64,000 nt of DNA, taken from NCBI GenBank assembly GCA_016703535.1, contig JADJBV010000001.1, positions 2,170,001 through 2,234,000 of the forward strand, given 5' to 3'. Source of the stretch: Deltaproteobacteria bacterium (GTDB lineage: Bacteria > Myxococcota > Kuafuiibacteriia > Kuafuiibacteriales > Kuafuiibacteriaceae). The notes under the pieces are model-generated. The model was not told where the DNA came from, did no database searches, and saw only the letters and a program-made list of their open reading frames with translations. The position numbers and the translations under genes were made by a program. Positions 8,017 to 16,970 of the stretch are shown here, piece after piece; position 1 is the first letter of the stretch, and each line of letters starts with the position of its first letter.

Positions 8017-9051
8017 CTAGCGGAGGGGCACCACCAGGTCCAAGGCTTGGTACAGGGGCTCCGGGTGGGCCCGAGCGGCCACCGACTGCTCCAGGTGGAG
8101 GAAGCGGTCCGTCGAGCGGGTCGCCAGTTCGGCGCAGACGTCATCGACCTCGTTGAGGTAGCGGCCCTGGGCGTTGGTGGTCCCGCACAACAGGGTCTCA
8201 ATCTCGCCGCCTGCATATTCATTGCAGGTGGCGATAGGCTGGTCGGGGTAGCCTACCTTCAGCGCCTCGGCCAACAACGCGACCGGGCTGTCGGGCCCCA
8301 CCTGCCCCGACGACCCGTTGGAGACGATGATCCCAGTGCCGGTCATGCCGTGGAGCGAAAGGGACCACGCTTCGGGGTACAGGTCGGACAAGGCCTCATG
8401 GAGCACTTGAAAGGTCGAGGCCGGGGCATGGCCCGCGTCCGAGGCCCGAAAGGGTCCCGGCCGCTTGTCGCAGACCGAGGTGCTCCCCGAACAAGCCAGG
8501 CGGCCCGTGCTGGCGCAGCGGTGAGCCCCAGCCACCAACATCGCCCGGGCGTTCAGCCGCTCGAAGAGGGCCTCGGCCTCATCCAGGGTGCCGGCTTCGA
8601 AGAAGGGATGGGGGGCCTGCACCACCAGCGGTCGGGCGGGACCCGGTCGAAAGAGCAGCGGGGCCCGGCCGTCGGCGGCGTTGGGCAAGGCCACGATCAC
8701 CGGCGCCCACTCTTCGCTCCTGCACAAGAGGTAACCGGCGATCCGGGCTTGGCCAAGGGCCCGGGCGGCGGCGGCGTTGCCCAACTCCACCACCAGGCTG
8801 CGGAGGGCCAAAAGCCCCAAGGGTTCGGGCTCCCGATAGCGGTCCGAGTTGGCGCCCGGGGCCCTCCGCAAGAAGGCCCGGACCACCTCCCGAGGCGGTA
8901 GGGTGCAGACCGGTAAGGAGAGCAGCGGGCTGCGCGGTTCGGGATCGTCGGCGACGGTGGCGGTGGCGAGGGGGGGCAACGCCCGCAGGTCCACCTCCAG
9001 CACCGGCACCGGCGCGCCCAACAACCACCAGGTGTAGAGGACCGGGATCAA
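8017..9051 (-). CDS. Conserved protein of unknown function with His-containing motifs
   Basis: 344 residues, starting at TTG 9051 with GGTGAGGG upstream; TATAAG immediately after the lepB stop could be its -10 box. I do not recognise the family with confidence. The N-terminal 20 residues are hydrophobic (VLYTWWLLGAPVPVL), suggesting export or anchoring. The second half has spaced polar motifs, QAPHPFFEAGTLDEAEALF, AGAHRCAS, HAPASTFQVLHEAL and SLHGMTGTG, a layout resembling zinc amidohydrolases of the N-formylglutamate amidohydrolase/poly-gamma-glutamate hydrolase type. Six or more Cys residues in the second half also fit an exported protein. Assignment as a hydrolase is a guess from motif pattern only. 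Confidence 0.75.
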   Translation of the reverse strand: MIPVLYTWWLLGAPVPVLEVDLRALPPLATATVADDPEPRSPLLSLPVCTLPPREVVRAFLRRAPGANSDRYREPEPLGLLALRSLVVELGNAAAARALGQARIAGYLLCRSEEWAPVIVALPNAADGRAPLLFRPGPARPLVVQAPHPFFEAGTLDEAEALFERLNARAMLVAGAHRCASTGRLACSGSTSVCDKRPGPFRASDAGHAPASTFQVLHEALSDLYPEAWSLSLHGMTGTGIIVSNGSSGQVGPDSPVALLAEALKVGYPDQPIATCNEYAGGEIETLLCGTTNAQGRYLNEVDDVCAELATRSTDRFLHLEQSVAARAHPEPLYQALDLVVPLR

Positions 9052-9072
9052 GGCCGCGCCCTCACCTTATAT

Positions 9073-10056
9073 TCAGTGGACGCGGGAGCCCATCCGGTCG
9101 AAGCGGACCCCCGAACGTGGGCCCCTCGACCACCAGATGAACATCGCCTTGCCCTTGACGAAGGTGTTGGGCACCCCACCCCAAACTCGGCTGTCGGAGG
9201 AGTTGTCCCGGTTGTCGCCCATGACGAAGACGTAGCCGGGCTTGACGGTGCACTCGCCGTGTTGCTCCGGCGTCTCGGGTCGGCAGTCGAGGCCGTCCAG
9301 GTTGTCGCCGTGGGGCCAAGGCGGGCGGGAGTAGCCGTGGTGTTCGTAGATCACCGTGTAGCGGAGGTCCGTGCCCCGGCTGGACTCGGCGTAGGCCACG
9401 GCCTGACGAGGCGCCGATCGCCCTTCGTCCCGTTCGTCTTCCCCTTCGTCGATATACTCAAAAGAAGACCCGACCTGCCGCTCCAACTTTTGCCCGTTGA
9501 CGAAGACCTCTTGGCCCACCACGTGGATCTTGTCGCCGGCCACGCCCACCACCCGCTTGATGTAGTCCTTGGAAAGGTCTCGCGGGTAACGGAAGACGAT
9601 GACGTCGCCGCGCTCGGGGGTGCCCCACTCCACGAACCAGGCGTTGGTGAAGGGGACCCGCAGCCCGTAGATGAACTTGTTGACGAAGATGTGATCGCCC
9701 ACCGCCAGGGTCGGGATCATGGACCCGGTCGGGATCTTGAAGGCCTCGAGCACGAAGGCCCGCAGCACCACCGCGATGACGATGGCGATGATGATCGACT
9801 CGCCGTACTCCCGCGTGGGGCTCTTTTTGGCGAAGCCCAGGGTCTGATCGACCCGAGCGTCCAGCTCCTTGATGGCCCCCTTGAGGTTCTTCTTGTCGCC
9901 CTGCCCGTCCAAGGCGGCTCGGACCGCGTCCATGGCGGCCACCAACTTTTCTTGATCTTTGGGGTCGATCTTCGGGGCGTGCTTCTGCAGGAGGCGCTCG
10001 ACCTCTTTCAGGTAGGCCCGGGCCTTTTTGGCCGTCTGCTTGCTGTCGTCGCTCAC
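9073..10056 (-). CDS. lepB: Signal peptidase I
   Basis: About 327 residues from the GTG at 10056, which overlaps the lepA stop by four bases (GTGA), so the two are translationally coupled. The first 100 residues are a charged helical cytoplasmic extension, followed by a membrane anchor (IIIAIVIAVVLRAFVLEAF). The catalytic serine lies in PTGSMIPTL and the catalytic lysine in KDYIKRVVGVAGD; GDNRDNSSDSR is the third family box. The enzyme removes signal peptides at the outer face of the inner membrane. The lepA-lepB pairing is a common bacterial arrangement. An insertion with many charged residues (about 185-225) is unusual but lies between conserved boxes. Confidence 0.96.
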   Translation of the reverse strand: MSDDSKQTAKKARAYLKEVERLLQKHAPKIDPKDQEKLVAAMDAVRAALDGQGDKKNLKGAIKELDARVDQTLGFAKKSPTREYGESIIIAIVIAVVLRAFVLEAFKIPTGSMIPTLAVGDHIFVNKFIYGLRVPFTNAWFVEWGTPERGDVIVFRYPRDLSKDYIKRVVGVAGDKIHVVGQEVFVNGQKLERQVGSSFEYIDEGEDERDEGRSAPRQAVAYAESSRGTDLRYTVIYEHHGYSRPPWPHGDNLDGLDCRPETPEQHGECTVKPGYVFVMGDNRDNSSDSRVWGGVPNTFVKGKAMFIWWSRGPRSGVRFDRMGSRVH

Positions 10057-11876
10057 TCGTCGTCGACCTTCAAGACCGAAAGGAAGGCTTCTTGGGGCAC
10101 CTCCACCGCGCCCACCTGCTTCATGCGCTTTTTGCCCTCTTTTTGCCGATCGAGGAGCTTGCGCTTGCGGCTGATGTCGCCGCCGTAACACTTGGCGGTC
10201 ACGTCTTTGCGGAAGGCCTTCACCGTCTCCCGGGAGATGATGCGGCTGCCGATCGCCGCTTGGATGGCGACGTCGAACTGCTGGCGCGGGATGATCTTGC
10301 GCAACTTTTCGGTCAGGATCTTGCCCCGATCGTAGGCCCGATCTTTGTGGACCACGATGCTCAAGGCGTCGACCCGGTCACCGTTGAGCAGCACGTCCAG
10401 GCGCACCAGGGGAGCCTCTTTGTACCCCGCCAGCTCGTAATCGAGTGACGCATAACCGCGGCTGACGGACTTCATCTTGTCGAAGAAGTCGTACACCACC
10501 TCGGCGAAGGGGATCTCGTAGGTAATCAACACTCGGGTGGTCGAGATGTATTCCAGGCCGACCTGAATGCCGCGCCGGTCCTCGCACAACTTAATGAGAG
10601 CCCCCACATATTCGGTGGGCGTGTGGAGCTTCACCTTCACCACCGGCTCTTCCAGCTTCTCGTACGCTTCAGGGGCCGGCAACTTGGCGGGGTTGTCGAT
10701 GCGCACCACCGCGCCATCAGTCATGGTGGCCAAGTAGATGGTGGTCGGTGAGGTGGTGATCAACTCGGCGTTGAACTCTCGCTCCAGCCGCTCCTGGACG
10801 ATGTTCATGTGGAGCAGGCCGAGGAAGCCGCAGCGGAAGCCGAAGCCCAAGGCCTGAGAACTTTCGGGTTCGAAGGAGAAGGCCGCGTCGTTGAGGCGCA
10901 ACTTCTCGAGGGCGTCCCGCAGGGCCTCGTAGCCCGAGCTCTGGATGGGGAAGAAGCCGGCGAAGACCATCGGCTTCACGTCCCGAAAGCCTGGCAGGAC
11001 GTCGGTGTGAGGATGGGCCGCCGAGACGACGGTGTCGCCCACCTTGGCGTCCCGAACCTCTTTGACCGAGGCCGCAAAGAAGCCCACCTCTCCCGGCGTC
11101 AACTGGTCGAGGACCTGGGCGAAGGGGTTGAAGGTGCCGACCTCCAGGATCTCGAACTTCTTCTCCCGGTTTTGCCCGAAGACGATCTCCTCGTGGAGGC
11201 GAATGCGGCCGTTCTTGACCCGCACCAAGCAGATCACGCCCCGATAGGGATCGAACCAGGAGTCGATCAACAAGGCCTGGAGCGGCGCCTCGGCGTCGCC
11301 CTTCGGCGGCGGCATATAGGTGACCACCGCCTCCAGCACCTCTTCGATGCCGAGGCCGGTCTTGGCCGAGGCCAACACGGCGATCGAGGTGTCGAGGCCG
11401 ACGATGTCCTCGATCTCCTTTTTGACCTCTTCGGGCCGGGCCGAGGGCAGATCGACCTTGTTGATGACCGGGACGATCTCCAGGTTGGCGTCGACCGCCA
11501 GGTACACGTTGGCCAGGGTCTGGGCCTCGACCCCTTGGGAGGCGTCGACCACCAACAGGGCCCCTTCGCAGGCGGCCAAAGAACGGGACACCTCGTAGGT
11601 GAAGTCGACGTGGCCCGGGGTGTCGATCAGATTGAGCTGATAGATCTGTCCATCTTTGGCCTTGTACTTGAGGCGGACCGCCTGGGCCTTGATGGTGATG
11701 CCCCGCTCCCGCTCCAGGTCCATCTTGTCGAGGAACTGATCCCGGGACTCCCGGTCGCTGACCGCGCCGGTCTTTGACAGGATCCGATCGGCGAGGGTGC
11801 TCTTGCCGTGATCGATGTGGGCGATGATCGAGAAGTTGCGGATTCGCTCGAGCGGAAAGTCGGGAGGAGAAGACAT
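10053..11876 (-). CDS. lepA: Elongation factor 4 (LepA)
   Basis: 607 residues of ribosome-binding GTPase, about the usual 600. The G1 motif is AHIDHGKST, G3 is DTPGH, and G4 is NKVDL; the LepA C-terminal domain (RMKQVGAVEVPQEAF) is complete. It rescues or back-translocates stalled ribosomes. The start is the ATG at 11876 (MSSPPDFPLERIRNFSIIAH); an open frame 13 codons longer lacks support. No clear Shine-Dalgarno is visible. An imperfect 8-bp dyad (GTTCCCGG with CCGGAAAC) lies just upstream. Confidence 0.97.
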   Translation of the reverse strand: MSSPPDFPLERIRNFSIIAHIDHGKSTLADRILSKTGAVSDRESRDQFLDKMDLERERGITIKAQAVRLKYKAKDGQIYQLNLIDTPGHVDFTYEVSRSLAACEGALLVVDASQGVEAQTLANVYLAVDANLEIVPVINKVDLPSARPEEVKKEIEDIVGLDTSIAVLASAKTGLGIEEVLEAVVTYMPPPKGDAEAPLQALLIDSWFDPYRGVICLVRVKNGRIRLHEEIVFGQNREKKFEILEVGTFNPFAQVLDQLTPGEVGFFAASVKEVRDAKVGDTVVSAAHPHTDVLPGFRDVKPMVFAGFFPIQSSGYEALRDALEKLRLNDAAFSFEPESSQALGFGFRCGFLGLLHMNIVQERLEREFNAELITTSPTTIYLATMTDGAVVRIDNPAKLPAPEAYEKLEEPVVKVKLHTPTEYVGALIKLCEDRRGIQVGLEYISTTRVLITYEIPFAEVVYDFFDKMKSVSRGYASLDYELAGYKEAPLVRLDVLLNGDRVDALSIVVHKDRAYDRGKILTEKLRKIIPRQQFDVAIQAAIGSRIISRETVKAFRKDVTAKCYGGDISRKRKLLDRQKEGKKRMKQVGAVEVPQEAFLSVLKVDDE

Positions 11877-11957
11877 AGAGGAGCCGTTTCCGGCGAAACT
11901 CCGGGAACTTGGCAATCCTGTTGCCCCTAAAGCAAGCGAGAAATGGGTTGCTCCGGG

Positions 11958-14795
11958 TCAGTAGATCCCGCCCAAGACCAAAAACCAGTTGTCGATGCCG
12001 CCCTCCGAGAGGCCCCGGGCGTACCCGAGCCGGAGGGTGTAGCCCAGGTAGTAGCCGAAGTAGAGGTCGAGCCGGAGTTCGGCGCCGACGCCGACCTTGA
12101 GCTGGGTGAGGTCGAGGCGATCGATCGGGGTGGCGCCGGCGTCGACAAAAGCCGCGGCGTAGAGGCGATCGATGAAAAACGGCAAAGTGGCGTAGCCCCG
12201 GGAGAGGCCAAAAATGGGGAGCCGATATTCGAGGCTGCCCAGGTAGTAGGCGTTGCCCCGTAGGGCCGCCACCTCGTAGCCCCGGATCACCTCACTGCCG
12301 AAGCCGACCCGGTCGATCGCGTCGGACAGGATGTCCCGGACCGGCAATCCGCCCAGGGCGTAGACCGAACGTTGCCCCGGATCCCCGGCGGCGCCGGCCG
12401 CCGCCAACCGCCCGGCCAACACGTGGTGTTCGAGCCAGGGCAAGGTCAGGTACCCGGACCAGCGGGCCCCCAACTCCAGCACCCGCAGATCCGAGCCGAG
12501 CCGCGGATCTTGGTAGCTGACCGAAACGTCGAAGGACTGGCCCGCCGCCGCGCCGTACCCCTCCGCAAAACCTCGGGCCTCGGAGAAGACCCAAATCAGG
12601 CTGGTCGAGGCCAAGGTCAGATCGGCCCGGTTGGGGGCCCGGGCGAAGGGATCGGTCGGCGGCGGATCGAGGCCCCGGCGCAGCTCGACCCCGTAGGACA
12701 ACGCCAAATAGTGGCCCCCGTCCCAACGCCCGAGGTTGAGGCCCACCCCCAGGCGGGCTCTCCATATACTGAGTAGAACGTCGTCCGCCGGCCGCTCGGG
12801 GACAAAACGGCCCGGCCAGCTGGTGGTGACCAGCGAGGACGACAAGGAGAGTGGCAAGGCGGTCTGCCGGTTGTTGTAGCTGAGCGAATAACCAAGGCGC
12901 TGCGAGGTCAGGCCGTATTCGACCAGGAACGAGTAGTTGTGTTGTTTGACCGCGTCGATCCCCGAGACAAAGACCCCCACCGTGTCCCCCACGCCGTCCA
13001 GCCCCAACGACGGCAAGTAGGCCCGGGGCAACAGGCTGGCCCAAGGTCGATAGGGCCCGGTCGGCCAGGCGGTGTCGGGCACCTCGGCCTTCATCTCGGG
13101 GCGTGGGCCCTCCTCGCTCAGCGGGAGCGGCGTCATCGCGGAAGACACGGCCCGCAACGACCAACCTTCGGCGGTCCCCAAAACGAAGTGGAGTTCGGCG
13201 CCGTCCGGCGAAAGGGCCGGCTGAAAGGCGCCGCTTTCGACTCGGGTCAGCCGGTCGAGGCGGCCGTCGTCGAGGCCCAGCCGATACAGGTCATAGACCC
13301 CGCCCGCGTCCCGAGAAAAATAGACCGCGGCCCCGTCCGCCGAAACCACCGGATCCAGATCCCGGGCCGGGCCGAAGGTCAGGGGCGCGAGGGGACCCCG
13401 CTGGGGATCATAACGCCACAGGTGCCGCGCGGCCCGATCGTCGAGTTGGGAGACGACGATGGTGCCGTCGGGGGCCCAGGTCGGCTCGCTGAGCTGCGCA
13501 CCGAGTGGGGTCCCGGGGATCCGAGTGATCTGGCCGCTTAGGCTGACCAAGGCTAAATAGGTTTGGCCGGCCTCCTGGCCGACCGCGACGATCCGCCCGT
13601 CGGTGGAAGTGTCGGGCTCAAAAAGCCGAGCCCCGTGGGTCAGGCGGCGCCGGGTGCAGGCCACCGGATCGATCAACTCCAGGTCAGTGTAGCCAAATAC
13701 CAACTGATCTGTGTCGGAGGTGGTGGCCACGAAGCGGCCGTCGGACAAAAAAGCCCCCCGACCGTCGGCGGTGCGGAGGCGGGTCTGTTCACCGTCGGAA
13801 AAAGTGAAGACCAGCTCGGCGTCGCCGTTGCGAGGTTGCTCCACCCAGGCCCGTCGGCCGTCGGGCCCAAAACGCGGGAAGAGGCAAAGCGGCGCCCCGC
13901 AGGCCAGGGGCGCACCCGACACAACTCCCGCGGCGCGGCGAGGTTCGACCACCGCCAGCGCCGCCCGCCGCTCCGACTCGACCCAGGCGTCGAAGAGCGT
14001 CTCCACCGACTCGCCGGTGACGTCTTCGATGACCAAGTTGAAGGCGTACGGGATCAGGCGGGAGGCGTAGGCCAAGGCGATCTGTTGGATCGCGTCGTCC
14101 CCGTGGCGTTCGGCGATGAACTCCACCAGCCGGCCGCCCACGTACCAGTTGAGGCCACCGCCCGGAAAAATGCGGGTAAAATGGGTGAGCCGATCGAGGG
14201 TCGGCAGCCGACCCGAGAGGACCATCGAGCGCAGGTAGAGATCGATCAGCCGGGAGCGCCCTCGCCCGCCGCCGGTCAACTTGGACTCGATCCACACCGC
14301 CACCCCTTCGATGAACCACTGAGGCTGGACGCCGTTCGGCACCAAGGTCCGGCCCAAGATCTGGTTCACCCAAGCCGGCGGCCCAAAGGCCATGTCCAGG
14401 TGCACCACGTGGGTCAGCTCGTGGATCACCAAAAGGCGCAGGTAGTCGTCGTAGTCGCCCAGGGTCGAGAAGGGCTCGGGGACCGCGAGGAAAAGCGTGA
14501 TCACGTTGTTCGGCAAGACCTCGGCGAAGCCGTTGCTGCTGTCGGTTTCGTCGGTCACCACCAGGTGAATGGGCGTCTCGGGGGTGGAGCCGAAGATCCG
14601 GGCCAGCTCGGGCAAGGTGGCCTCGGCGATCGCCACCACCCGTTGGGCCTGGGCCTCCTGGCCGTCACCTTCGTGGAAGTGGGCCCGAAAGTTGGGCGAC
14701 TGGATGGTGCGCCACTCCCGACGGGGCGCGGCGGCCTCAGCGCTCAGCGGCGACCACAGGCTCGACGCGAAGAGGAGAAGGAGGAGCCGCCGCAC
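11958..14795 (-). CDS. Exported gluzincin-like metalloprotease with beta-propeller and outer-membrane barrel
   Basis: 945 residues with three parts. A signal peptide (residues 1-22) leads into a peptidase_MA-like domain containing H125-E126-x-x-H129 (VIHELTHVVHLD), with GVQPQWFIEGVAVWIES as the downstream Glu-bearing helix expected of gluzincins. Residues about 300-580 hold TolB/WD40-like propeller blades (SPDGAELHF, SADGAAVYFSRDAG, PDTSTDGRIVAVG). The last 330 residues resemble a surface-antigen/BamA-type barrel and end in an aromatic beta-strand (DNWFLVLGGIY). The protease is probably presented at the outer membrane. It is downstream of the first nuoABC set but separated by 45 bp, with no obvious functional link. 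Substrate unknown. Confidence 0.88.
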   Translation of the reverse strand: MRRLLLLLFASSLWSPLSAEAAAPRREWRTIQSPNFRAHFHEGDGQEAQAQRVVAIAEATLPELARIFGSTPETPIHLVVTDETDSSNGFAEVLPNNVITLFLAVPEPFSTLGDYDDYLRLLVIHELTHVVHLDMAFGPPAWVNQILGRTLVPNGVQPQWFIEGVAVWIESKLTGGGRGRSRLIDLYLRSMVLSGRLPTLDRLTHFTRIFPGGGLNWYVGGRLVEFIAERHGDDAIQQIALAYASRLIPYAFNLVIEDVTGESVETLFDAWVESERRAALAVVEPRRAAGVVSGAPLACGAPLCLFPRFGPDGRRAWVEQPRNGDAELVFTFSDGEQTRLRTADGRGAFLSDGRFVATTSDTDQLVFGYTDLELIDPVACTRRRLTHGARLFEPDTSTDGRIVAVGQEAGQTYLALVSLSGQITRIPGTPLGAQLSEPTWAPDGTIVVSQLDDRAARHLWRYDPQRGPLAPLTFGPARDLDPVVSADGAAVYFSRDAGGVYDLYRLGLDDGRLDRLTRVESGAFQPALSPDGAELHFVLGTAEGWSLRAVSSAMTPLPLSEEGPRPEMKAEVPDTAWPTGPYRPWASLLPRAYLPSLGLDGVGDTVGVFVSGIDAVKQHNYSFLVEYGLTSQRLGYSLSYNNRQTALPLSLSSSLVTTSWPGRFVPERPADDVLLSIWRARLGVGLNLGRWDGGHYLALSYGVELRRGLDPPPTDPFARAPNRADLTLASTSLIWVFSEARGFAEGYGAAAGQSFDVSVSYQDPRLGSDLRVLELGARWSGYLTLPWLEHHVLAGRLAAAGAAGDPGQRSVYALGGLPVRDILSDAIDRVGFGSEVIRGYEVAALRGNAYYLGSLEYRLPIFGLSRGYATLPFFIDRLYAAAFVDAGATPIDRLDLTQLKVGVGAELRLDLYFGYYLGYTLRLGYARGLSEGGIDNWFLVLGGIY

Positions 14796-14840
14796 CGGAG
14801 CCTGGATCGTAGCCCTCGCCGGGCCCCAAACAACAGCCGA

Positions 14841-15338
14841 TCAGAGGTGGGTGCGGCCTGATCGGGCGGGGATCCGGGGCTGACGTTTTTCGGTGTCGTA
14901 GTCTTTGCGGAGCGGGTGCCCCTCGAACTCGGGGTACAGGAGGATGCGGCGCAGGTCCGGGTGACCCACGAACTGGAGGCCGTACAGGTCGTAGACCTCC
15001 CGCTCCATCCAGTTGGCGGACTTCCACACCGACAACACCGAAGGCACCTCGGGGGTCTCTTCGGGCAGCTCGATCTTGAGGCGCAGCCGGTGATTTTTGC
15101 TGAGGCTGTAGAGGTGGAAGACCACCTCGAAGCGGGGCTCTTTTTGGCCCAGGTAGTCGACGGCCGTCAGGTCGGTCAACATCTCGAAGCTGGTGCTCGG
15201 ATCGTCCCGCAGGAAGGTGCAGATCTCGACCAGCCGGGCGCCCTTCACGACCGCGGTCTCGTCGCCGTGGGCCGCGTGGTGCGAGGTGACCTCGGAGGGG
15301 AACTTTTCGATCAGGCGATCGAGGGCCAACTTGCTCAC
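14841..15338 (-). CDS. nuoC: NADH-quinone oxidoreductase subunit C (first copy)
   Basis: About 165 residues from the GTG at 15338, which has a GGAA stretch upstream. The 30-kDa subunit signature is complete: WMEREVYDLYGLQFVGHPDLRRILLYPEFEGHPLRKDY. The subunit sits in the peripheral Q-module of complex I and carries no cofactor. It is the last gene of a minus-strand nuoA-nuoB-nuoC set. It is about 65 residues shorter than the second NuoC at 24897-25592, with little similarity outside the signature, which argues for two distinct complex I types rather than a recent duplication. Confidence 0.94.
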   Translation of the reverse strand: MSKLALDRLIEKFPSEVTSHHAAHGDETAVVKGARLVEICTFLRDDPSTSFEMLTDLTAVDYLGQKEPRFEVVFHLYSLSKNHRLRLKIELPEETPEVPSVLSVWKSANWMEREVYDLYGLQFVGHPDLRRILLYPEFEGHPLRKDYDTEKRQPRIPARSGRTHL

Positions 15339-15349
15339 GGATCGGTTCC

Positions 15350-15889
15350 TTACTTGACGATCGGGAGCAGCGGGCGCCGCTCCTTTTGGACCTTGTCTTG
15401 GAGCATCATCAAGGCATCCAAGACCGCTTCGGGCCGGGGCGGGCAGCCCGGGATGTACACGTCGACCGGGATGATGGTGTCGATGCCCTGGACGGTGGCG
15501 TAGTTGCGATAGAAGCCGCCGGAGGAGGCGCAGACACCGAAGCTGATGACCCACTTGGGATCGGCCATCTGCTCCCAGACCGTGCGCAGCACCGGGGCCT
15601 GCTTGTGAGAGATGGTGCCGACCACCATCAAGAGGTCGGCCTGCCGGGGCGAAAAACGCGGCAATTCGGCCCCAAAACGCGCGTAGTCGTAACGCGGGCC
15701 GGCCGTCGCCATGTACTCCATGCCGCAACAGGCGGTCACGAAGGGGTACTGGAAGAAGGACCACTTGCGGCCCCAGTTGACGACGTCCTGGACCTTCTCG
15801 TTCTTGTTGAGGAGTTTCTGAAAGAAGCCGGTCGCGGCCTCGACCGTCGTGGCCGCCACGTCCTGGCCGAGCAAGTTTTCGCTGCTCAT
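15350..15889 (-). CDS. nuoB: NADH-quinone oxidoreductase subunit B (first copy)
   Basis: 179 residues from the ATG at 15889; an in-frame ATG 42 bp upstream overlaps the nuoA end. It carries cluster N2 of complex I: TACCGME gives two adjacent Cys, with further Cys in SFGVCASSGG and the closing IPGCPPRPE. The surrounding sequence (YMATAGPRYDYARFGAELPRFSPRQADLLMVVGTISHK) is the canonical proteobacterial/mitochondrial type. It differs strongly from the second NuoB at 24372-24884. Gaps to its neighbours in the set are short (11 and 22 bp). Confidence 0.96.
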   Translation of the reverse strand: MSSENLLGQDVAATTVEAATGFFQKLLNKNEKVQDVVNWGRKWSFFQYPFVTACCGMEYMATAGPRYDYARFGAELPRFSPRQADLLMVVGTISHKQAPVLRTVWEQMADPKWVISFGVCASSGGFYRNYATVQGIDTIIPVDVYIPGCPPRPEAVLDALMMLQDKVQKERRPLLPIVK

Positions 15890-15911
15890 TTCGCCCACCC
15901 TAGTGCCTCCC

Positions 15912-16262
15912 TCAATCCCAGTCGAGGGCACCTTTCTTCCAGACGTACACCAGGCCCAGCATCAAAACGCTCACAAAGGAGATCATCGCCCAAAAGCCGG
16001 TCCACCCCAGGTCCCGGTAGATGACGGCCCAGGGGTAAAGGAAGACGGTCTCCATATCGAAGAGGATGAACAGCAGGGCGACGATGTAAAACTTCACCGA
16101 GACCCGGTGGTTGACCTGTTTGACGATGTTGCCGCACTCGAAGGGCTCGTCCTTCGTGGGGTTCCGAGCCCTTGGGCCGAGGGTCACGGTGATCGCATAG
16201 AGGATGGTGGCGATGCCCGCGGCGATGCCAAAGAGCACGAGCAAGAGGCCATAGCTGTGCAC
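15912..16262 (-). CDS. nuoA: NADH-quinone oxidoreductase subunit A (first copy)
   Basis: 116 residues from the GTG at 16262. Three membrane helices are visible, with the conserved loop RNPTKDEPFECGN and the second-helix motif VKFYIVALLFILFDMETVFLYPWAV. It is a membrane-arm subunit of complex I at the Q-site junction. It is the first gene of the minus-strand nuoABC set; the remaining subunit genes of this complex are not in the window. Its upstream region is the repeat-rich stretch at 16263-17287. Confidence 0.94.
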   Translation of the reverse strand: MHSYGLLLVLFGIAAGIATILYAITVTLGPRARNPTKDEPFECGNIVKQVNHRVSVKFYIVALLFILFDMETVFLYPWAVIYRDLGWTGFWAMISFVSVLMLGLVYVWKKGALDWD

Positions 16263-16309
16263 GGCCGCGGTTCTAACGGCCCTGGGACCAAAAGGAAAGC
16301 GTCGTTCTT

Positions 16310-16381
16310 GGGGGCCCGGTCCGGCGAAGCCGGCCCACCCCTCTACGCCCGCCGGGGCGGGCTGCGCGCCTCCGGCTTGCC
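16310..16381. repeat. Single palindromic repeat unit, nuoA side
   Basis: It starts GGGGGCCCGGT, followed by the hairpin CCGGC-GAA-GCCGG (16321-16333), a second perfect palindrome GCCCGCC-GG-GGCGGGC (16347-16362), and the end GCGCGCCTCCGGCTTGCC. It is the same family as in rlmN and the 23.4-kb array. The second stem differs from the array version (GCGAGCC-GG-GGCTCGC) by paired changes that keep base pairing. Confidence 0.85.
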
Positions 16382-16398
16382 AGAGTTGGGGGCCCGGT

Positions 16399-16681
16399 CC
16401 CAATACCGATCAGTTAGCCGGCTTTCGAGGGGAGGCCGAACGCCTCTCGGGACTGTGCTTCAAGGCTCGCTTTCGGGGGCCCAATTCCTCGGGCTCCTAG
16501 GTTCCTGCATTCCTAAGCGGGCTCCAATCCCCCCTCGATGCCGCACCCGCGATCTCGTGTCCGGGGCGCCGCCGGTAAAACCGCTTAGGAAGCCAGGAAA
16601 CCAGGAAGAGTCCAAAGAAGTCCTGGCTCCAGCGACACCACCATCCACCTCGAAACGAAGGCTAAACTGACCGGTATTGGG
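16399..16681. mobile_element. 283-bp terminal-inverted-repeat element, copy 1 (MITE-like)
   Basis: The left end CCCAATACCGATCAGTTAG and the right end CTAAACTGACCGGTATTGGG are near-perfect inverted repeats. The inverted symmetry extends outward into GGCCCGGT / ACCGGGCC. There is no transposase. An open frame runs through it on the minus strand (about 77 codons, to 16460) but no function is recognisable. Copy 2 begins 8 bp later in the same orientation. It looks non-autonomous, so its movement would need an enzyme encoded elsewhere. Confidence 0.75.
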
Positions 16682-16688
16682 ACCGGGC

Positions 16689-16970
16689 CCCAATACCGAT
16701 CAGTTAGCCGGCTTTCGAGGGGAGGCCGAACGCCTCTCGGGACTGTGCTTCAAGGCTCGCTTTCGGGGGCCCAATTCCTCGGGCTCCTAGGTTCCTGCAT
16801 TCCTAAGCGGGCTCCAATCCCCCTCGATGCCGCACCTGCGATCTCGTGTCCGGGGCGCCGCCAGTAAAACCGCTTAGGAGGCCAGGAAACCATGAAGAGT
16901 CCAAAGAAGTCCTGGCTCCAGCGACACCACCATCCACCTCGAAACCAAGGCTAAACTGACCGGTATTGGG
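16689..16970. mobile_element. 282-bp terminal-inverted-repeat element, copy 2 (MITE-like)
   Basis: It has the same ends as copy 1 and an almost identical interior. It is one base shorter (a C-run of five instead of six near 16820) with a few substitutions. That one-base change breaks the minus-strand open frame of copy 1, which argues that this frame is not translated or not under selection. It ends GGTATTGGG, immediately followed by TCCCAGTCCGGC, the start of another palindromic repeat unit. Confidence 0.75.

Noticed and set aside
16460..16693. Coding gene on the minus strand within TIR element copy 1
   Set aside because: Copy 2 carries a one-base deletion that breaks the frame, and no family or ribosome site is recognisable.
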